DNA of 49,599 nt from an uncultured Lachnospiraceae bacterium (GTDB taxonomy: Bacteria > Bacillota > Clostridia > Lachnospirales > Lachnospiraceae), in contig CANQOK010000011.1 of NCBI GenBank assembly GCA_947625465.1, positions 1 to 49,599 of the forward strand, read 5' to 3'. The position numbers and the translations under genes are program-made. The notes under the pieces were generated by a model. The model saw only the letters and a program-made list of their open reading frames with translations, was not told the origin of the DNA and searched no databases. Of the stretch, positions 15,628 to 24,993 are shown piece by piece. The first letter of the stretch is position 1; each line of letters begins with the position of its first letter.

Positions 15628-17816
15628 TCGTGTGCTCCTTTCTTTTTCTTTATAAATCTAGTACGCATCACGTACCAAAGTGCGCCTGAAATGCAGACGG
15701 AAGAATATCCGCCGCAAACAATTCCTACCAACAGCGGCAGTGCGAACTCCCGAATAGAAGTTACGCCTAAAATATAGATCATCGCAACTGTAATAAAGGT
15801 AGTCAGTGAAGTATAGATACTTCTGGTCAGCGTCTGTGTGATACTGGTATTTACCACATCTTTTAAGGTGCTCTTCCGATCCATAACGGTCAGATTCTCC
15901 CGGATCCGGTCAAAAATAACGATCGTCGCGTTGATCGAGTAACCCAGGATCGTCAGCAGGCAGGCGATCAGCGTAGTGCCTACCGTTGTCCGGGAAATCG
16001 CGTAAAATGCCAGAACAACCAGCACGTCATGCAGCAGCGCAATGATCGCGCTCGCCGCAAACCGGATATCTTTAAACCGGAACCAGATATAGATCAGCAT
16101 ACAGATCGTAGCCAGGATCGTCGCGATCACCGCATCCTCGGTCATCTCCCGGCTGACGCTGGCGCTGACATAGGTTTCTTCAAAGCTGTCTTCCTTCGCG
16201 CCGAAATCCTTGACCAGCATTGCTTTCATATCCGAGATCAGGTCTTCATCCACTTCCTTCGTCTTAATGATAATGACGTTGGAATTGCTTTCCTTCTGTC
16301 CCTGAATATCCGTATCCTTGATCGTATCCGCAATCGCCGGTTTGATCTGATCGTTAAAATCGTCAATACTGTATTCTTTATCAAAATCTACCGAATATGA
16401 TTTACCGCCCTGGAACTCAATGCTGTAATCAAACGCGCCCTTATCTCTTGCGCTGTTGACCAGCATGACCACAGCGCCCGCAGCGATCACGGCCAGAGAG
16501 ATCAAAAAGAAGATCACCCGTTTTCCAAGGAAATTTATGGGCTTCTTCATCTTCTCCTTTCCGTAAAGCTTCGGGTTCCGACAGCCGATCCCGTAGAACG
16601 CATAGATCAGAAGACGGGAGATCAGCATCGCCGTAACCATGGACAGAATAATACCGATCGCCAGCGTCTGGGCAAAGCCCTGTACGGTACCGGAACCTTT
16701 CCACATCAGGACAAGCGCCGCGATGATCGTGGTTACGTTGCCGTCCACGATGGCGGAAGTCGCTTTCTGAAAACCGGATTTGATCGCAGCGTGCACATCC
16801 CGTCCTTCCGCGATCTCTTCCCGGATCCGGGCATATATAATGACATTGGCGTCCACCGCCATACCGATTGAAAGGATAATACCGGCAACGCCCGGCAGTG
16901 TCAGCGTCAGATTAAAGGCATTCAGCGTAAGCAGATCCATGGTCACATACAGGATCAGGGATAATGCCGCCGCAACACCGGAGATCCGATACATCAGGAT
17001 CATAAAGACGCATACCAGGATAAATCCGATGATACCGGCCTTTAAACTCAAAGCCAGCGCGTCCTGTCCCAGTTTGGCGCCGACAACCTTATGGCTGATC
17101 TCTTCCAGTTCCAGATCCAGGGAACCGATTCGAATCCGGGATGCCAGGCTGGTAGCCTCGTCAAAGGATTCCATACCGTTGATCACGCCCTGTCCGTCGG
17201 CGATCACTGCCTCTACAACCGGACTGCTGATGATCTCTCCGTCATACATGATATAAATGATCTCATTTAGATTTTCTGTCGTCGCTTCCTTGAACTTCTC
17301 AGCGCCCTCCGGCGTCATGGTCAGTTCTACTACATATTCCGTAGCGCCGGTATCCTGAGAACTTCTGGCTGACGGCTGCGCGTCGCTGATATCGGTGCCC
17401 TCAACCCAGACCTTGATCGCTTCATTCTCCTCGGTATCCGGATCGTCTTCCTCTCCGGTATAAGTGATCAGCTGCAGGGAACCGGGTTTGCCCAGATCCT
17501 CCAGTACGCTTTCCGCATTGGTCTCACCGGGGATATCAACCGTGATCCGGTTATCGCCCTCCTGATAGATCTCCGCGTCATTACTGAAATCGTAAGCACG
17601 CAGCTCCATCTTCCGCTTGGTATCGGAAAACGCTTCCTCGGAAAATTCGGATTCCTTTACCTGATACGTAATGCTCACGCCGCCCTGCAGATCCAGGCCC
17701 AGCTTGATGTACTCTGCTTTTCCTCTGTCTCCGATGCCGAACAGCAGGGTATACCCCGTCAGCGCGATCAGAACCAGAACCAACAGCAAAGATACAATAC
17801 TCTTGTTCTTATTCAT
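15624..17816 (-). CDS. secDF: Fused SecD-SecF protein translocase subunit
   Basis: 730 residues. The SecD half begins with a membrane helix then [15 protein letters not shown], a large extracytoplasmic domain, and the SecD membrane block with [17 protein letters not shown]. The SecF half starts near 425 with a helix, [10 protein letters not shown], and the SecF block with [18 protein letters not shown]. It uses the proton gradient to pull secreted proteins out of SecYEG. Single-chain SecDF is common in Firmicutes. Start ATG with GGAGAAAAGAG upstream, 16 bases after scfB. yajC, often adjacent, is absent from this window. Confidence 0.96.
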   Translation of the reverse strand: MNKNKSIVSLLLVLVLIALTGYTLLFGIGDRGKAEYIKLGLDLQGGVSITYQVKESEFSEEAFSDTKRKMELRAYDFSNDAEIYQEGDNRITVDIPGETNAESVLEDLGKPGSLQLITYTGEEDDPDTEENEAIKVWVEGTDISDAQPSARSSQDTGATEYVVELTMTPEGAEKFKEATTENLNEIIYIMYDGEIISSPVVEAVIADGQGVINGMESFDEATSLASRIRIGSLDLELEEISHKVVGAKLGQDALALSLKAGIIGFILVCVFMILMYRISGVAAALSLILYVTMDLLTLNAFNLTLTLPGVAGIILSIGMAVDANVIIYARIREEIAEGRDVHAAIKSGFQKATSAIVDGNVTTIIAALVLMWKGSGTVQGFAQTLAIGIILSMVTAMLISRLLIYAFYGIGCRNPKLYGKEKMKKPINFLGKRVIFFLISLAVIAAGAVVMLVNSARDKGAFDYSIEFQGGKSYSVDFDKEYSIDDFNDQIKPAIADTIKDTDIQGQKESNSNVIIIKTKEVDEDLISDMKAMLVKDFGAKEDSFEETYVSASVSREMTEDAVIATILATICMLIYIWFRFKDIRFAASAIIALLHDVLVVLAFYAISRTTVGTTLIACLLTILGYSINATIVIFDRIRENLTVMDRKSTLKDVVNTSITQTLTRSIYTSLTTFITVAMIYILGVTSIREFALPLLVGIVCGGYSSVCISGALWYVMRTRFIKKKKGAHE

Positions 17817-17832
17817 CTCTTTTCTCCTTCTT

Positions 17833-19185
17833 TCAGTCGGCCAGCGCCGCCTTTATCATAATTGCGCATTCCACCCGTTTCTGCTCCATCTCGCATCCGA
17901 TCTCATACGGTTCGTTGAGACTGCCGTGAAACTGGTACGCGTTGGCGGCACAGCCGCCGCTGCAGTAGAACTTCGCAAAACACTGCTTACATTTTTCTTT
18001 GGCATAAACATTGCAGGCGCCAAACTGCTCCACCAGATCCGGCCGTTTGATGCCTTCGTCCACATTGCCCAGCAGGAAATCTTCCTGTCCCACAAACTGA
18101 TGGCAGGGATACAGATCGCCCCACGGCGTCACCGCCAGATACTCGGTTCCGGAACCGCAGCCCCGCATCCGCTTATATACGCAGGGGCCCTGATCCAGAT
18201 CGATCATAAAATGAAAGAACTGGAAAGGCTGTCCCGCTTTGGCGCGGCGGATATATTCCACGGCGAGCTTGTCATATTCTTCCAGGATCTTCGGCAGATC
18301 GGACTGCCGGATCGCATACGGCTGGGATTCGTCTCCGACCACCGGTTCAATGGACATCTGCTGAAATCCCAAATCCGCGAAATGCTTCACATCTTCGGAA
18401 AAATCCAGATTCTCCCTGGTAAAGGTGCCTCTGATATAATACTGTTTCTGTTTTCTCGATTCCGCGAATTTCTGGAATTTCGGTACGATCAGATCATAAC
18501 TGCCCGCTCCGTTCCGAAACGGCCGCATAGCGTCGTTTACTTCCCGTCTGCCGTCCAGGCTCAGCACTACATTGCCCATTTCCCGGTTGCAGAACTCCAT
18601 CACTTCATCATTCAGTAATACCCCATTGGTCGTCAGCGTAAACCGGAAGTTTTTATTATAAACCGGTTCCAGGCTTCTGCCATACGCTACCAGCTGTTTC
18701 ACAACCTCCCAGTTCATAAGCGGCTCGCCGCCGAAAAAATCCACTTCCAGGTTTTTCCGGTTTCCGGAATGGGCAACCAGGAAATCCAGGGCTTTTTTCC
18801 CTACTTCAAAGCTCATCAAAGCTTTTCTGCCATGGTATTCTCCTTCTTCGGCAAAACAGTACTTACAAGCCAGATTACAGTCGTGAGCAATGTGCAGGCA
18901 CATCGCTTTTACCACTGTCTCATGCGTCTGCACCCGATCGATATAGGGCTCATATATATCTTCCGTAAACAGTTGTCCGGCCTGCTTTAATTCTTTTACC
19001 TCATAGAGCGCCTCCGCGATCTCCGGCTCCAGATAACGCAGAGAAAGCTCGTCCATGATTTCCTCTTCCGAATGGGATTCAAACCGTTCGATCACATCAT
19101 ATACAACATCATCGACTACATGGACACTGCCGCTGTTTACATCCAAAACGATGTTATAGCCATTGTTCTTATATTGATGAACCAC
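17833..19185 (-). CDS. scfB: SCIFF peptide maturase (radical SAM/SPASM)
   Basis: 450 residues. An N-terminal RiPP-recognition-type region (about 1-85) precedes the radical SAM cluster CNLACKYC (C103, C107, C110), then FFGGEP, LTTNG, and a C-terminal SPASM region with several cysteines, including CGSGTEYLAVTPWGDLYPCHQF and CKQCFAKFYCSGGC. The family (CteB and relatives) makes sulfur-to-carbon thioether links between Cys and Thr of the SCIFF peptide, giving a ranthipeptide. The substrate gene scfA lies 129 bases upstream, separated by a long hairpin. The secDF location matches the conserved clostridial neighbourhood. Confidence 0.95.
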   Translation of the reverse strand: MVHQYKNNGYNIVLDVNSGSVHVVDDVVYDVIERFESHSEEEIMDELSLRYLEPEIAEALYEVKELKQAGQLFTEDIYEPYIDRVQTHETVVKAMCLHIAHDCNLACKYCFAEEGEYHGRKALMSFEVGKKALDFLVAHSGNRKNLEVDFFGGEPLMNWEVVKQLVAYGRSLEPVYNKNFRFTLTTNGVLLNDEVMEFCNREMGNVVLSLDGRREVNDAMRPFRNGAGSYDLIVPKFQKFAESRKQKQYYIRGTFTRENLDFSEDVKHFADLGFQQMSIEPVVGDESQPYAIRQSDLPKILEEYDKLAVEYIRRAKAGQPFQFFHFMIDLDQGPCVYKRMRGCGSGTEYLAVTPWGDLYPCHQFVGQEDFLLGNVDEGIKRPDLVEQFGACNVYAKEKCKQCFAKFYCSGGCAANAYQFHGSLNEPYEIGCEMEQKRVECAIMIKAALAD

Positions 19186-19231
19186 CTGACTCCATGTCTC
19201 CTTCCTGTCAGATTACGGTTTCAGAGCACAG

Positions 19232-19292
19232 AACAAAATGTGCCTCGAACACTTTCATCCGAAATCCGATGAAAAGCGAAGCACACTTTGTT
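19232..19292 (-). terminator. Long stem-loop between scfA and scfB
   Basis: The outer arms 19232-19243 and 19281-19292 pair over 12 bases with one mismatch. An inner stem TTTCATC/GATGAAA extends it. On the minus strand no strong T-run follows, so it may act as an RNA processing or partial-termination element that lowers maturase expression relative to the peptide. Confidence 0.5.
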
Positions 19293-19314
19293 ATATGCAT
19301 CCATAAATAATCTC

Positions 19315-19458
19315 TTATTTTGTATTCTCACAGGTCTGATTACCGACTGTGCAGGATGTCTTGCACGCGGACTGGCAGGATGTCTGACATTCGCCGCATC
19401 CGCCTTTCTTCATGGTATCCTTTAATGTCTTCCGGTTTAATGTCTTAATATGTTTCAT
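19315..19458 (-). CDS. scfA: SCIFF ranthipeptide precursor
   Basis: 47 residues, read directly from the minus strand: it starts MKHIKTLNRKTLKDTM and has six cysteines at 21, 24, 28, 32, 36 and 43 in the pattern CGECQTSCQSACKTSC...TC. This is the six-cysteines-in-forty-five (SCIFF) family, the substrate of the adjacent radical SAM enzyme ScfB. Threonines between the cysteines are the expected crosslink acceptors. The ATG has GGAGG 6 bases upstream, and a dedicated promoter lies at 19506-19534. Role of the mature product in this organism is unknown; related peptides have been linked to cell-density signalling in clostridia. Confidence 0.96.
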   Translation of the reverse strand: MKHIKTLNRKTLKDTMKKGGCGECQTSCQSACKTSCTVGNQTCENTK

Positions 19459-19505
19459 AAGAACCTCCGTCTATCTCTATGTATATTATTTTTTACTAAT
19501 TATGT

Positions 19506-19534
19506 ATTGTATCACACCTCTTCCATATTTTCAA
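19506..19534 (-). promoter_or_regulatory. Promoter of scfA
   Basis: On the minus strand TTGAAA (19534-19529), 17 bases, TACAAT (19511-19506). Transcription should start near 19499, giving a leader of about 40 bases. Confidence 0.7.
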
Positions 19535-19555
19535 ACACTTTTTTGCATTTGCCTC

Positions 19556-19930
19556 TCAACTCACCATGCCTCCGGCCATACCGCCCAGTACGCAGATCAG
19601 GAAAGACCACAGAATCCCGGTAAATTCTATGACGATCCCATGATTTATGATCAGGGAGACCAGAAAGAGGATGACAAAATAAAGCATGCCGCCCAATGCG
19701 CCCCAGACAAACCTGCGGGTCCGGCAGCATTTTCCCAGGATCCAGCCGTTAACCAGGTTTACAAGTCCGTATACGATATAAATTCCGATCTGCAGTTTTC
19801 CCGCGCTTAAATCCCAGCGATACAAAATAAAGGACAGGACCAACAGCAGAATCCCGGTTATCAGATACGACAAAAGCATTTGTCTGGCAAATACCCATAC
19901 CAATCCCCTCTGCTTTTCTTCTCTTTTCAC
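19556..19930 (-). CDS. TIGR04086-like small membrane protein
   Basis: 124 residues with four hydrophobic segments (roughly 15-37, 47-65, 77-95 and 102-121) separated by short loops. It resembles the TIGR04086 family, which accompanies SCIFF genes in Clostridia; the call rests on position and topology as much as on sequence. The start is GTG at 19930-19928, with AGGAGG 8 bases upstream; an in-frame GTG at 19939 overlaps that site and is unlikely. Function unknown; a role in handling or exporting the SCIFF product is only a guess. Confidence 0.78.
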   Translation of the reverse strand: MKREEKQRGLVWVFARQMLLSYLITGILLLVLSFILYRWDLSAGKLQIGIYIVYGLVNLVNGWILGKCCRTRRFVWGALGGMLYFVILFLVSLIINHGIVIEFTGILWSFLICVLGGMAGGMVS

Positions 19931-19997
19931 GCAATCCACCTCCTGTTTTACCTTATGAGCCTTACGTCCTTTTTATAACCACGGAATCCATTAACGC

Positions 19998-20026
19998 TTG
20001 ACAACTATGCTTCCTTCGGTTAGACT
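19998..20026 (+). promoter_or_regulatory. Promoter of the CorC/HlyC-type gene
   Basis: TTGACA (19998-20003), 17 bases, TAGACT (20021-20026). The start site near 20033 leaves a leader of about 30 bases. Confidence 0.7.
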
Positions 20027-20063
20027 CTAATACAACTATATATTTGATAAGGAGATGGACACA

Positions 20064-21362
20064 TTGGATTCAAATGACTGGATCCAGCTGCTGGTCATTA
20101 TCGTTCTCATTCTGCTTTCCGCCTTCTTTTCTTCCGCGGAAACCGCCCTGACGACCGTCAGCAGCCTTCGGATTAAAACATTGATTGACGAAGGAAATAA
20201 AACTGCAGTTATTTTACAGAAAATAAAGGACAATACCGGCAAGATGCTGTCCGCTATTTTGATCGGCAACAATATCGTCAATATCAGCGCTTCTTCGCTG
20301 GTAACGGTTTGGGTGACCAATGTATTCGGCAGCAGAGCCATCGGATACGGCACCGGCATACTGACGCTGGTGGTCCTTCTGTTCGGAGAGATCTCTCCCA
20401 AAACGATCGCCACTCTGTACGCGGAACAGCTGTCTCTACAGTATGCCCGGATCATCTATATCCTGATGATCCTGCTGACGCCGGTTATCTATATTGTCTC
20501 AAAGCTGTCAGCCCTGATCTTAAAGCTGCTGAAGATCGATCCCACAAAGAAGAACGCCTCCTATACGGAAAATGATCTGCGCACCATCGTAGACGTGAGC
20601 CACGAGGAAGGCGTGATCGAACGGGAAGAACGGCAGATGATCAAAAACGTATTTGATTTCGGCGACGTCTGCGCCAGAGATATCATGGTGCCCCGGATCG
20701 ACATGGTCATGGCGCCCATTGACATTACTTACGAAGAACTGATCGCGCTGTTTGAAAAAGAACGGTTTACCCGAATTCCCGTTTATGAAACGACGGACGA
20801 ACAGAACAACAGTATCGTCGGGATCGTCAACATGAAGGATATTCTTCTCTACCGGCAGGATACGCCGTTTCAGATCCGGGATTATCTGCGGGATCCGCTG
20901 TTTATCTACGAATATAAGAATATCTCGGAACTGCTGATGAACATGCGCTCCTCCTCTATGAATCTGAGCATCGTACTGGACGAGTACGGAGACGTAGCCG
21001 GCCTGATCACGCTGGAAGATATTCTGGAGGAACTGGTCGGAGAGATCCGGGACGAATACGACTCCGAAGAAGACGATTCCATCCAGAAGATCAACGAAAA
21101 GACCTATGTACTGGACGGTTCTCTGAATCTGGAGGACATTAACGATCTGATCGGAACTGATTTTCACTCCGACCACTATGATTCTATCGGCGGTCTGATC
21201 ATCGAAACCCTGGACAAGCTGCCCGACGTGGGAGACAGCGCTGTGATAAACGATTTTACCCTGACGGTGACGGAAAAGGAAAAAAACCGGATCAGTCAGG
21301 TACGCATTCAGTTTCCGGAATCCAAACCGTCTGAATCAGAAAAGGACAATGCGACGGATTAG
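20064..21362 (+). CDS. CorC/HlyC-type membrane protein with CBS pair (hemolysin family)
   Basis: 432 residues. An N-terminal DUF21/CNNM membrane domain of about 190 residues contains AFFSSAETALT and GEISPKTIA. Two CBS domains follow (about 205-320; MVPRIDMV and VLDEYGDVAGLITLEDILEELVGEI), and a C-terminal CorC_HlyC domain. Relatives are implicated in magnesium or other cation efflux; the historic name hemolysin is not evidence of toxicity. The likely start is TTG at 20064, 9 bases after AAGGAG; the ATG at 20055 overlaps that site. It is a single-gene transcript between the promoter at 19998 and the terminator at 21336. Confidence 0.9.
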   Translation: MDSNDWIQLLVIIVLILLSAFFSSAETALTTVSSLRIKTLIDEGNKTAVILQKIKDNTGKMLSAILIGNNIVNISASSLVTVWVTNVFGSRAIGYGTGILTLVVLLFGEISPKTIATLYAEQLSLQYARIIYILMILLTPVIYIVSKLSALILKLLKIDPTKKNASYTENDLRTIVDVSHEEGVIEREERQMIKNVFDFGDVCARDIMVPRIDMVMAPIDITYEELIALFEKERFTRIPVYETTDEQNNSIVGIVNMKDILLYRQDTPFQIRDYLRDPLFIYEYKNISELLMNMRSSSMNLSIVLDEYGDVAGLITLEDILEELVGEIRDEYDSEEDDSIQKINEKTYVLDGSLNLEDINDLIGTDFHSDHYDSIGGLIIETLDKLPDVGDSAVINDFTLTVTEKEKNRISQVRIQFPESKPSESEKDNATD

Positions 21363-21380
21363 CATTGTCCTTTTCTGATT
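21336..21380 (+). terminator. Strong terminator of the CorC/HlyC-type gene
   Basis: A perfect 17-bp stem: 21336-21352 pairs with 21362-21378. The stop codon lies in the loop and the right arm includes TTTT. The last coding codons (about residues SEKDNATD) are built into the left arm. Confidence 0.8.
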
Positions 21381-21486
21381 GGTGTATTCTGCTTAAGTTG
21401 CATTTATTATAGTTTATGCATTTCTTATTGTCAAGTTGTATCTTTCCTGCTTGAAAAACTTTTTGCCGCCTTTCTTATAATTTTTG

Positions 21487-21515
21487 TTTGCAAACAGGTC
21501 AAGTTGTGTTACAAT
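21487..21515 (+). promoter_or_regulatory. Promoter of pyrBI
   Basis: TACAAT (21510-21515) with TTTGCA 17 bases upstream (21487-21492), or TTGCAA at 16. The transcript would start near 21522, only about 20 bases before the pyrB ATG, leaving no room for a PyrR attenuator after it. Confidence 0.55.
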
Positions 21516-21540
21516 AGAAAAAATGCAAAAGGAGGTCAAC

Positions 21541-22467
21541 ATGAAACATTTAATCAGCCCGTTGGATTTCTCCGTTGAAGAGTTGGATCAGCTTCTTTCT
21601 TTAGCGCAAGACATCGAACATCACCCATCGAAATACAGTAATATTTGTCAGGGCAAGAAAATAGCCACTTTATTCTATGAACCAAGTACACGCACCCGTT
21701 TAAGTTTTGAGGCAGCTATGCTGAATCTGGGGGGCAGTGTTCTTGGTTTTTCTTCTGCCAATTCCAGTTCCGCCGCCAAAGGGGAAAGCGTAGCCGATAC
21801 CATTCGCGTCATCTCCTGCTACGCGGATATCGCCGCGATCCGTCATCCGAAAGAAGGAACCGCTTTCGTTGCCGCCTCCAAATCCGGGATCCCCGTTATC
21901 AACGCAGGCGACGGCGGCCATCAGCATCCGACGCAGACGCTGACTGATCTGCTGACGATCAAATCCTTAAAGGGCGGATTTGAAAATCTGACCATTGGTC
22001 TGTGCGGCGATCTGAAGTTCGGCCGTACCGTTCATTCCCTGATCAACTCCCTCTCCCGGTACCGGGGGATTTCCTTTGTCCTGATCTCTCCAAGGGAGCT
22101 GCGGGTTCCCGATTATATCCGGGAAAATGTCATTGAAGCAAATCATATCCCCTATCAGGAGGTAGAAAGCCTGGACAGCGCGATGCCAAACCTCGATATT
22201 CTGTATATGACTCGGGTACAGCGGGAGCGCTTCTTCAACGAAGAAGAATATTTACGCATGAAAGACTGCTATATTCTGGATAAAGAAAAAATGAAGCTGG
22301 CGCGGGAAGATATGCTGGTACTGCATCCCCTGCCGCGTGTCAATGAGATTTCCGTAGATGTGGATGACGATCCCCGCGCCGTCTATTTCAAGCAGGCGCA
22401 ATACGGCGTTTACGTAAGAATGGCGCTGATCATCACATTATTAAAGGAGGCCGGAAGATTATGTTAA
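21541..22467 (+). CDS. pyrB: Aspartate carbamoyltransferase catalytic subunit
   Basis: 308 residues, standard length. The carbamoyl-phosphate loop STRTRLSFE lies at 49-57, HPTQTLTDL in the middle and HPLPRVNEI in the aspartate domain. It condenses carbamoyl phosphate and aspartate, the first committed pyrimidine step. AAAGGAGG precedes the ATG; an in-frame ATG at 21484 lies in the promoter and is excluded. It overlaps pyrI by 7 bases, so both subunits are coupled as in the regulated PyrBI holoenzyme. Confidence 0.97.
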   Translation: MKHLISPLDFSVEELDQLLSLAQDIEHHPSKYSNICQGKKIATLFYEPSTRTRLSFEAAMLNLGGSVLGFSSANSSSAAKGESVADTIRVISCYADIAAIRHPKEGTAFVAASKSGIPVINAGDGGHQHPTQTLTDLLTIKSLKGGFENLTIGLCGDLKFGRTVHSLINSLSRYRGISFVLISPRELRVPDYIRENVIEANHIPYQEVESLDSAMPNLDILYMTRVQRERFFNEEEYLRMKDCYILDKEKMKLAREDMLVLHPLPRVNEISVDVDDDPRAVYFKQAQYGVYVRMALIITLLKEAGRLC

Positions 22468-22901
22468 ATGTAGGAAGTTTAAACGAAGGATTCGTTCTGG
22501 ATCACATCCAGGCAGGCAAGGCAATGTCCATTTATAAATATCTGAATCTGGACAAGCTGGACTGTCAGGTCGCGATTATCAAAAACGCCCGCAGCAATAA
22601 ACTCGGGAAAAAGGATATCATTAAGATCGAAGCGCCCATTGACATTCTGAACCTGGATATCCTGGGTTTTATCGACGACCAGATCACCGTAAATATCATT
22701 AAGGACGGAGAGATCGTCAGCAAAAAAACACTGACGCTTCCCGACAAGGTAGTCAATGTGATCAAATGCAAAAATCCCCGCTGTATCACTTCGATCGAGC
22801 AGGGATTGGATCAGGTCTTCTTACTGGCTGACCGGGAGAAAAAAATCTACCGCTGTCAGTACTGCGAAGAAAAAGCCGGACGGTTAAACAGCCGCCTGTA
22901 A
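22461..22901 (+). CDS. pyrI: Aspartate carbamoyltransferase regulatory subunit
   Basis: 146 residues. The N-terminal nucleotide-binding domain carries [10 protein letters not shown] and IKIEAPIDI; the C-terminal zinc domain keeps all four cysteines (C103, C108, C132, C135). It confers CTP/ATP allostery on PyrB. Start ATG is inside the last codons of pyrB with AAAGGAGG about 10 bases upstream. Its stop abuts the 3' end of the convergent rnpB. Confidence 0.96.
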   Translation: MLNVGSLNEGFVLDHIQAGKAMSIYKYLNLDKLDCQVAIIKNARSNKLGKKDIIKIEAPIDILNLDILGFIDDQITVNIIKDGEIVSKKTLTLPDKVVNVIKCKNPRCITSIEQGLDQVFLLADREKKIYRCQYCEEKAGRLNSRL

Positions 22902-22910
22902 AATAAAAAA

Positions 22911-23260
22911 CGAGTATGGCGATAAGCCGGGTTATGTCGTGAATGATCATCTGTCTACGCCTGCCGTTGCCGGCAGGCTCCCGCGACCTACCCGAGAACA
23001 GACGGGCCGCCTTATGTCCTCTGTTCGGTCTTGCTTCGGATGGGGTTTACATATGCCCTCTCTGTTACCAGCGAGGCGGTAAGCTCTTGCCTTGCCTTTC
23101 CACCCTTACCCCGGCAGCAGTGCCGGGGCGGTTTATTTCTGTTGCACTTTCCTTGGAGTCGCCTCCACCGGACGTTATCCGGCATCCTGCCCTGTGAAGC
23201 CCGGACTTTCCTCACCTGTACCCTTTCGTCTGTACAGCCGCGATCATCTGCCATACTCGT
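22911..23260 (-). ncRNA. rnpB: RNase P RNA (bacterial class A)
   Basis: Read on the minus strand, the conserved RNase P core is visible: GAGGAAAGTCCGGGC near the 5' end, GGGTAAGGGTGGAAA in the middle, and TAACCCGGCTTAT near the 3' end. The terminal stem pairs ACGAGTATGGC with GCCATACTCG. A T-rich stretch follows at 22910-22901. Hairpins such as CCCCGGCA/TGCCGGGG are clear. It is the catalytic RNA that trims tRNA 5' ends. A promoter lies just upstream. Open frames across this region are therefore spurious. Confidence 0.96.
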
Positions 23261-23267
23261 AATTCAG

Positions 23268-23296
23268 ATCATAGCATATTTCAGACTGCGTGTCAA
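23268..23296 (-). promoter_or_regulatory. Promoter of rnpB
   Basis: On the minus strand TTGACA (23296-23291), 17 bases, TATGAT (23273-23268), 8 bases before the RNA 5' end. Confidence 0.85.
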
Positions 23297-23328
23297 AAAC
23301 TTCCCTTCAAAAAAGAATCACACGTTTT

Positions 23329-24993
23329 TCAGATCTGGAAGATCGATCCTCCGACAAATTCGCGGATCAGAGAATTTGACGGAATATCTTCGCTGGTGAC
23401 GCCCAGAAAATAATCCAGGAACTTCAACAGCCGTCTGGCTTCCAGATATTCCGGGCAGTCATCGGGAATACCGAACAACAGAGGCTCCGCGTATTGCTTT
23501 AACACGGACAATTCATAAATCAGATTGGAATTGAACATCTCATCCGCCGTCTCCTGGTACGGAAAAATATATTTCTCCTCACCTTCCCGCACCTGCGGCC
23601 ATCTGGCAATCGTATCCCGGGCTGAAGTCCCCCGCGTTCTGGCGTCCCGGACCATACGCCGGATCAGCCGGCAGTCCGTTGTCGAAATCCGGTTGTGTTC
23701 GTCCAGATTCAGCTGCGTCAGCGCGCTGATGTATATCTTAAACTTGCTTTCCGGCGGCAGCGCATAGGACAGTTTGTCATTCAGGCAGTGAATCCCTTCG
23801 ATCACCAGGATATCATCCGGTCCCAGCTGCAGCATTTTTCCTTTGTATTCCCGCTGTCCCGTCTTAAAATTAAATACGGGCAATTCTACATTTTCACCCT
23901 TTAACAAAGCAGTCATATCCCGGTTAAACTGTTCGATATCGACCGCTTCCAGCAGTTCGTAATTCGGCTTTCCATGCTCGTCGATCGGCGTATTTTCCCG
24001 ATTTACAAAATAATCGTCCACCGGCACCGGATGCGGCTTTAACCCGTTGGCACGCAGCTGAATGGAAAGCCGGTGTGAAAATGTGGTCTTGCCGGACGAA
24101 GACGGCCCCGCGATCATAACGATCTTTTTCCCGGACTCCGCGATCTTTTCCGCCAGTCTGGCAATCCTGCCTTCCTGCAGCGCTTCCGAAACCAGAATGA
24201 TCTCTTTGATATTGCCTTTTGTGATCTGCACATTGATATCGCCTACCGTATCTATATCCAGCAGATGGCTCCATCTGGCCGCTTCCTGCATGACTTTAAA
24301 CAGCTTGGCCTGCGCGTGAAACGGCTGCAGTTCTTTCGGATTCTGCTCCGTGGGCATCTGAATCACAAATCCCTCTTCATACAAATACAGTTTAAAATAC
24401 TTCAGATAACCGGTAGCGGGCACCATATCGCCATAATAATAATCCTCATATCCGTCCAGTGAATAAATATTTACCTTCGGTACTTTCCGGTAACGGAACA
24501 GCCGTTCCTTATCATACATCCTGTATTTCTCAAACAGTTTTAAAGCCTGCTCCGTTTCAATGGTACGCTTCGTGATCGGAAGATCCGCTTCGACCAGTTC
24601 CCGCATCCGCTTCTCGATCTGTTCCACTGCCGAGACATCCAGCCCCGGTTCTCCGATAAATCTGAAATAATATCCCTTTCCAAAGGAAAAATCCACATAA
24701 ATCCGGTCGATATGATCTTCACCCAGAATATCATAACAGGCCTTCAAAGCCAGAAGCGTGATACTCCGTTTATAGGCCTGCATTCCCGCCTGCTGCCCGC
24801 AGGTGACAAATTCCAGCGTGCAGTCCTCTTCAATACACTTATGCAGTTCACACAGTTTCCGATTCCGCATCGCCAGTACAATATCATAGGGCTCCCGCTC
24901 CTGATATTCCGCAGCGATCGCAAGAAGCGGCGTTCCCACCGGATACAGCCGCTCTTCTCCGTATAAGGTTACCCGTTTTTGTGTTTCCGTCAT
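23329..24993 (-). CDS. Uridine kinase-like nucleoside kinase with N-terminal TGS/ThrRS-like region
   Basis: 554 residues. The first 70 resemble a TGS domain (VTLYGEERLYPVGTPLLAIA), and about 70-220 a threonyl-tRNA-synthetase second-domain-like region. From about 285 a P-loop kinase follows, with GPSSSGKTTFSHRL as Walker A, VDDYFVNRE, and VIEGIHCLND. It should phosphorylate a nucleoside (uridine/cytidine type); the TGS part suggests regulation or RNA binding, unproven. The architecture recurs in Clostridia. Start ATG overlaps trmK by 4 bases with GGAGGAGG upstream, the last gene of the dgt-dnaG-rpoD transcript. Confidence 0.88.
   Translation of the reverse strand: MTETQKRVTLYGEERLYPVGTPLLAIAAEYQEREPYDIVLAMRNRKLCELHKCIEEDCTLEFVTCGQQAGMQAYKRSITLLALKACYDILGEDHIDRIYVDFSFGKGYYFRFIGEPGLDVSAVEQIEKRMRELVEADLPITKRTIETEQALKLFEKYRMYDKERLFRYRKVPKVNIYSLDGYEDYYYGDMVPATGYLKYFKLYLYEEGFVIQMPTEQNPKELQPFHAQAKLFKVMQEAARWSHLLDIDTVGDINVQITKGNIKEIILVSEALQEGRIARLAEKIAESGKKIVMIAGPSSSGKTTFSHRLSIQLRANGLKPHPVPVDDYFVNRENTPIDEHGKPNYELLEAVDIEQFNRDMTALLKGENVELPVFNFKTGQREYKGKMLQLGPDDILVIEGIHCLNDKLSYALPPESKFKIYISALTQLNLDEHNRISTTDCRLIRRMVRDARTRGTSARDTIARWPQVREGEEKYIFPYQETADEMFNSNLIYELSVLKQYAEPLLFGIPDDCPEYLEARRLLKFLDYFLGVTSEDIPSNSLIREFVGGSIFQI

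Noticed and set aside
17671-18618. 315-codon plus-strand frame opposite scfB and the start of secDF
   Set aside because: Crosses two well-supported minus-strand genes, and its product has no recognisable motif.
19940-19997. Possible promoter for the TIGR04086-like gene
   Set aside because: TTGTCA and TATAAA-like boxes exist but the spacing is about 20 bases, outside the usual range, so I did not list it.
20520-21176. 218-codon minus-strand frame inside the CorC/HlyC-type gene
   Set aside because: Shadow of the CBS-domain coding region; no start signal.
21440-21478. Additional -35/-10 pair (TTGAAA and TATAAT) upstream of pyrB
   Set aside because: The spacing is 19 bases, and a better-placed promoter lies at 21487-21515.
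22943-23399. Several 80-120 codon frames on both strands
   Set aside because: They overlap the RNase P RNA, which is recognised by its conserved core and terminal stem.
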